A stretch of 64,000 bases of DNA. Origin: Prevotella sp. (GTDB taxonomy: Bacteria; Bacteroidota; Bacteroidia; Bacteroidales; Bacteroidaceae). A program made the position numbers and the translations under genes. The stretch is taken from NCBI GenBank assembly GCA_017619755.1, contig JAFZRU010000047.1, forward strand, positions 1-64,000, in the 5' to 3' direction. The notes below the pieces were generated by a model. It saw nothing but the letters and a program-made list of their open reading frames with translations. It did not search any database and was not told the origin of the DNA. Positions 63,050 to 64,000 of the stretch are shown piece by piece. The first letter of the stretch is position 1. Each line of letters starts with the position of its first letter.

Positions 63050-63646
63050 ATGGCAAAAAGTAAGAAAAAGAAGCCGCAGCAGGAGTTCCTTTCCCCGGAG
63101 AGGTTCATGCGCGAGCGTGTTCGCTCCCTTCAGCTCGGCCCGTGTTATTTTCCCACAGAGATGGATGAGCGTGGCGAAGGCATAGCCATTGTTTCCCGCG
63201 TGCATACCGGCGGCCGTGTGAGTTTCGCTGTTTATTTGATTGATTCTTGGTGTACGGGTGTGAAGGACACCTATTTCCGCCTTCGCATGGAGGAGGATGA
63301 GTTCCAATCATACGTGGAGAGGATGGGCGACCATGTGAGGCCGGCGAGTTACAACGAGGTGCACAACCTGATTTACGGAGCCTTGGAGTTCGCTGAAGAG
63401 GCCGGCATCCCTCCCCACAAGGATTTCGCCGTCACCAAATACATGCTGGAGGAGGACACCGATGACATCCCCCTCATTGAGTATTCCTACGGCAAGGACG
63501 GCAAGCACTTCCTCGTGGTCACTGGCAAGCTGGAGGCCAGCCGCTACCTGCAGTTTATGCGCCGGCATCTGAAGGAGGGTGAATACGACTACATCATCGC
63601 CCTTGATCCCGATGAAATGGACTTCTCCCCGGAAGAAGACGAATAA
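63050..63646 (+). CDS. Conserved hypothetical protein
   Basis: A 198-residue soluble protein. MAKSKKKKPQQEFLSPERFM starts it; HTGGRVSFAVYLIDSWCTGV and KDTYFRLRMEEDEF are the recognisable core of a Bacteroidota family I have seen before but cannot assign a function. The acidic end (DPDEMDFSPEEDE) is typical. It may share a transcript with glnN, whose ATG follows 40 bases later. Confidence 0.75.
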   Translation: MAKSKKKKPQQEFLSPERFMRERVRSLQLGPCYFPTEMDERGEGIAIVSRVHTGGRVSFAVYLIDSWCTGVKDTYFRLRMEEDEFQSYVERMGDHVRPASYNEVHNLIYGALEFAEEAGIPPHKDFAVTKYMLEEDTDDIPLIEYSYGKDGKHFLVVTGKLEASRYLQFMRRHLKEGEYDYIIALDPDEMDFSPEEDE

Positions 63647-63686
63647 GCATCACATCCATTAAAAGACATACCACGACAAGACAATC

Positions 63687-64000
63687 ATGGCCAACTTGAG
63701 ATTTCAGGTGGTGGAGGAGGCGTTCAAGAAGAAGCCCCTCGACGTGACAGCGCCGGCTGAGCGCCCCTCGGAGTATTTCGGGAAATATGTGTTCACCCGC
63801 GACAAGATGTTCAAGTATCTCCCTCGCGACATTTACATGAAGATGGTGGACGTCATCGACAATGGTGCGCGTCTCGACCGCTCCATCGCCAATGCCGTGG
63901 CCAAGGGCATCAAGCAGTGGGCGGAGGAGAACGGTGTGACGCACTACACCCACTGGTTCCAGCCGCTCACGGAGGGCACGGCGGAGAAGCACGATGCCTT
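63687..64000 (+). CDS. glnN: Glutamine synthetase type III, partial (3' end outside window)
   Basis: The first 104 residues are in view. LRFQVVEEAFKKKPLDV, YFGKYVFTRDKMFKYLPRDI and GVTHYTHWFQPLTEGTAEKH are the conserved N-terminal blocks of GlnN, the 700-residue type found in Bacteroidota. It makes glutamine from glutamate and ammonia. The catalytic part lies beyond the window. Confidence 0.93.
   Translation, partial: MANLRFQVVEEAFKKKPLDVTAPAERPSEYFGKYVFTRDKMFKYLPRDIYMKMVDVIDNGARLDRSIANAVAKGIKQWAEENGVTHYTHWFQPLTEGTAEKHDA

Noticed and set aside
1-64000. CRISPR array, prophage or intact insertion sequence
   Set aside because: No regularly spaced repeats, no integrase, transposase or phage structural genes were seen.

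Overview
The window comes from a member of the Bacteroidota, most likely Prevotellaceae (Prevotella in the broad sense). The grounds are the promoter style (a TAnnTTTG -7 box, sometimes with an upstream TTTG, seen in front of many genes), mostly poor Shine-Dalgarno sequences, a GH92 mannosidase, BACON, DUF3667 and DUF6175-type proteins, BspA-like repeats, and a ribosomal block in the Bacteroidota order that starts with rpsL-rpsG-fusA. No rRNA, tRNA, CRISPR array or intact transposase was seen.

Layout. 1-2459 (minus): the 5' part of a GH92 alpha-mannosidase whose reading frame runs on into a TonB C-terminal domain and leaves the window. 2460-9812: an accessory zone with decayed coding pieces, a nucleotidyltransferase toxin-like pair (3192-4071), an AT-rich minus-strand operon (HEPN protein, lipoprotein, BspA-like repeat protein, small protein; 7457-4204), a folded-looking intergenic stretch, two gene remnants and an orphan ATPase. 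10186-12391: a BlaI/BlaR1-like regulatory pair with a clear tandem operator. 12768-13979: a DinD-RhuM chimera. 14068-21299: an AraC regulator divergent from a five-gene TolC/HlyD/ABC efflux operon. 21310-27396: a LytTR regulator, a LiaF-like protein, a DUF3667 protein, a helix-hairpin-helix/barrel protein and an acyltransferase. 27448-30648 (minus): three glycosyltransferases.

31122-49273: one continuous plus-strand block holding rpsL, rpsG, fusA, the S10/spc/alpha ribosomal genes, secY, map, infA, rpmJ, rpoA and rplQ, closed by a strong terminator. Two genes too short for ordinary ORF filters (rpmD, rpmJ) are included.

49476-60348 is the most intriguing region. A membrane Ser/Thr kinase and a small partner gene are transcribed leftwards. 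Nine exported-protein genes are transcribed rightwards from the same intergenic gap, behind a leader of more than 300 bases that looks folded. The nine include two paralogues resembling LPP20/FlgP-type proteins, an outer-membrane barrel protein, a DUF6175 protein and a distant relative of it, a lipoprotein joining BACON domains to a DnaJ-type cysteine-rich zinc domain, and an SH3b protein. I infer an envelope machine under kinase control; the function is unknown.

60780-64000: a glycine-zipper lipoprotein, a possible small membrane protein with its own promoter and terminator, a HAD hydrolase, a conserved hypothetical protein, and the start of a type III glutamine synthetase (glnN) cut by the window edge. 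All family names come from reading the sequence and from memory of the families; no database search was run.
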